Below are positions 62,125 to 64,000 of a stretch of DNA of 64,000 nt, piece by piece. Both the position numbers and the translations under genes were made by a program. Source of the DNA: Trametopsis cervina (taxonomy: Eukaryota > Basidiomycota > Agaricomycetes > Polyporales > Irpicaceae); the NCBI GenBank assembly GCA_022385755.1, contig MU278377.1, forward strand, positions 64,267 through 128,266, in the 5' to 3' direction. Each line of letters begins with the position of its first letter. Position 1 is the stretch's first letter. A model generated the notes under the pieces. That model was not told where the DNA came from. It worked only from the letters and a program-made list of their open reading frames with translations, and ran no database searches.

Positions 62125-64000
62125 ATGTCGACAAGGCAAAATAAAAAACGCAAGGGCCGGGGGAATCATTTGAACCGCGAGCGAACAGTTACTACGCTCA
62201 CTGAAGGTCCTGAAGGCTCGTTTATGGCCTCAGAGGAACCACACCCCAACCTCACATCCTCCCCGTTTTCAGTCGCTTCTTCAGCCGCTGGTCCCTCTGC
62301 GACACTCTCGCCTACTTTCTCGATGACTCCTAGCTTTCAGCCATATTTCGGCTATCCTCCTAGCTCTGCTACAATGTCAACGCAATCTTTCAGCCAGCAG
62401 CAAACACCAACTAGCCTCTATAGCATTCCCGCTGCGCAGAACGACCTGGAAGTTCTTGAGAGACTTAAGGAGACCATTAAAAACAACCAACATGAGTACT
62501 TCAAGCCGGCTCCTCAACCCCGTGCCCTGGAAAGCGTGTATCTTGGACCTCATAAAACCTCGCGCGTACCCCCGCATCCGGAACAAATCCCCACCACACA
62601 GCCTCAGAACGGGCGACACGAACGTTCAGATTCTACTGCCAGCGTTAGTGACATTCGTAAACCGCAAGATCAGTCATACGCTGGTATCAGTAAAGTGCTT
62701 CACCAGCTACGGTCTGTCATTCATCCCAAGCTGAATCGTTATTTTAGAGCACTGGCGGGGCCCCTAGTCTGTCTCTAGAGCCTGTAGATCAAGCCAATAA
62801 GTCTATCGATATGGACCCTCCTGGTCTCAACACACCACTTATCGGTCTGGATCCTCATCGTGTATCGCGTCTTGAATCGTCAGGATCCTTCGGGCCTCCC
62901 AAGTACGACAGTCGTGGCCTCAGTAGGTCTGGCACTGAAACCTCCATCGGGGAAATTCCTTCCAAGGGTGGTCACGACAGCAAGGGTGAAATCCGAGGAT
63001 CTACAGAGTGGTCGCACAGGCCTGGTACTTCACAGGACGATCCCAAAGGCCCAAAATACAACAGCGACAAGTATGATGCCAATGGGCGGCTCAATGGCGA
63101 GTCACGCTACGGGAACGGCGACAGTCACCGACCTGGCCTTCGCTTCCCTCGAGATAATGAGCGGGACAAGGATCGAGAACGTGATAGGGACCGCGACAGA
63201 GACTGGGAAAGAGATAGAGACAGACGAATGGGCCCTGGGAGTCGCTATGTTGATCGTCGGGACGATGACAGGTATAGATACCCCGACAGTCGCCGTCCCC
63301 CTCCTGATCAGCGTCACTATGAGCCTCGCCGCGACGACAGGACTACTGATCCTCTCCGACGCTGGGACTCTAAGTCTTCAGTTGATTCCACTGTCTTGCC
63401 TGCTGTACGCCCGGTTGATACTCCCTCCGCTGACGGCCGTCCACCACGCCCTCTAGCTGAGGAGCGCTCTTTCGAATCCCGGGACGGAAGAATACCCCCA
63501 GTGGAAAGCTCGCTGGATACTCGTGGTCCTCGGCCTTTGACTGAAGAGCGATCGTTTGACTACCGTGCTCCTCGCCCTCTCGCTAATGATCGGTCATATC
63601 AACCTCGTATGTCTTCTACGGACGAACGTGAGGCTCATGATCGCACAAGGCCACCACCAGATGACCGGCCACCTCCAATGACTGATGAAAATCGTGCCAT
63701 CAAACCACCTGCTAGTGATCGTAGGCCTACCGCCCCTGCCACGCTCTCGGAACGACCACCTAGGCAAGATAACGACACGCATACGATTTCAGCAACTCCT
63801 AGCAAGCCACCTGTGGAAGACCGTCGACCTGTCAATTCCTCATCTACAGCGTCTACTCTGGACCGAAGCCAGGGACCAAGGCAAGCAGCGTCTCTTGACG
63901 AAGCTAGACCTTCTGCGCCTTCTCAGACTATGAATCCACCAACTGTAGTCTCTGCTGACCGCAGGCCACCGCCTCCTGTTTCTATAGATCGACAGCGACC
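62125..64000 (+). CDS. Long disordered RD/RS-rich protein, 5' part (runs off the window)
   Basis: It starts MSTRQNKKRKGRGNHLNRER and continues through at least one intron (donor near 62694, acceptor near 62751) into STGGAPSLSLEPVDQ and an open frame to position 64000; more than 560 aa are seen. The protein is Ser/Pro/Gln-rich at first, with one predicted helix (NDLEVLERLKETIKNNQHEY). It then has a block of alternating Arg/Asp (ERDKDRERDRDRDRDWERDR) typical of nuclear RNA-processing proteins. Loose repeats of RPLAEERSFE, RPLTEERSFDYR and RPLANDRSYQPR follow, then DDRPPP/SDRRP-type units. No catalytic domain is visible in this part. The family is not recognised. The stop codon lies outside the window. 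Confidence 0.7.

Overview
The window reads as nuclear chromosomal DNA of a filamentous basidiomycete, most likely an Agaricomycete (wood-decay/polypore-like). The evidence is the dense arrangement of single-copy eukaryotic genes on both strands, many 45-70 nt spliceosomal introns with GTRNGT donors, CTNAC-type branch points and YAG acceptors, about 50-55% GC, TATA boxes about 75-100 nt upstream of ATGs, and families typical of these fungi: a long-insert, non-myristoylated G-alpha, a Cps1/hyaluronan-synthase-like GT2 and a Zn2Cys6 regulator. No rRNA, tRNA, CRISPR array or intact transposon was found.

Layout. 1-15.2 kb is sparse: one long Ser/Pro-rich predicted protein on the minus strand (4.2-6.8 kb) lies between two stretches (1-4.2 kb and 6.8-15.2 kb) where no convincing gene was found. 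15.2-37.4 kb is a packed housekeeping block: ADE6 (purine synthesis), a GT2 polysaccharide synthase, ELP6 (tRNA wobble modification), a small signal-anchored membrane protein, TRS65 (TRAPPII), SNX3, an Ariadne-type RBR ubiquitin ligase divergently paired with cytosolic lysyl-tRNA synthetase, and an SSE1/Hsp110 chaperone. 37.4-47.8 kb is a lineage-specific and cell-cycle block: an unknown gene, an FHA-only gene, a CDS1/CHK2-like FHA kinase, a small Zn2Cys6 protein, a probable securin and another unknown. 47.9-64 kb holds NOG1 (60S biogenesis), a divergent G-alpha, aminopeptidase P with a long N-terminal extension, a 2.3 kb gap, a GGC1-type mitochondrial GTP/GDP carrier, and the 5' part of a long RD/RS-rich protein cut by the window end.

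Functional themes. Several genes serve translation (lysyl-tRNA synthetase, ELP6, NOG1) and proteostasis (Hsp110, Ariadne). TRS65 and SNX3 both act in membrane trafficking and are convergent neighbours. The checkpoint kinase and probable securin lie within 8 kb of each other; both would act on the cell cycle, but nothing in the sequence shows co-regulation.

The most interesting local structure is at 40-44 kb. A kinase-less FHA gene sits immediately upstream of the CHK2-like kinase on the same strand. It shares the WG-L start, the HC-I-W-GQ core and three intron positions with identical phases, so it is best explained as a partial tandem duplicate of the kinase's FHA half. The G-alpha is also notable: it has Ala at the catalytic Gln position, no N-terminal Gly, a degenerate purine-binding loop and a probable GC-AG intron inside its NKxD motif. 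Exon joins were made by eye from splice consensus and reading frame, so individual boundaries may be off, particularly at the 5' end of the GT2 gene and in the two unknown genes.
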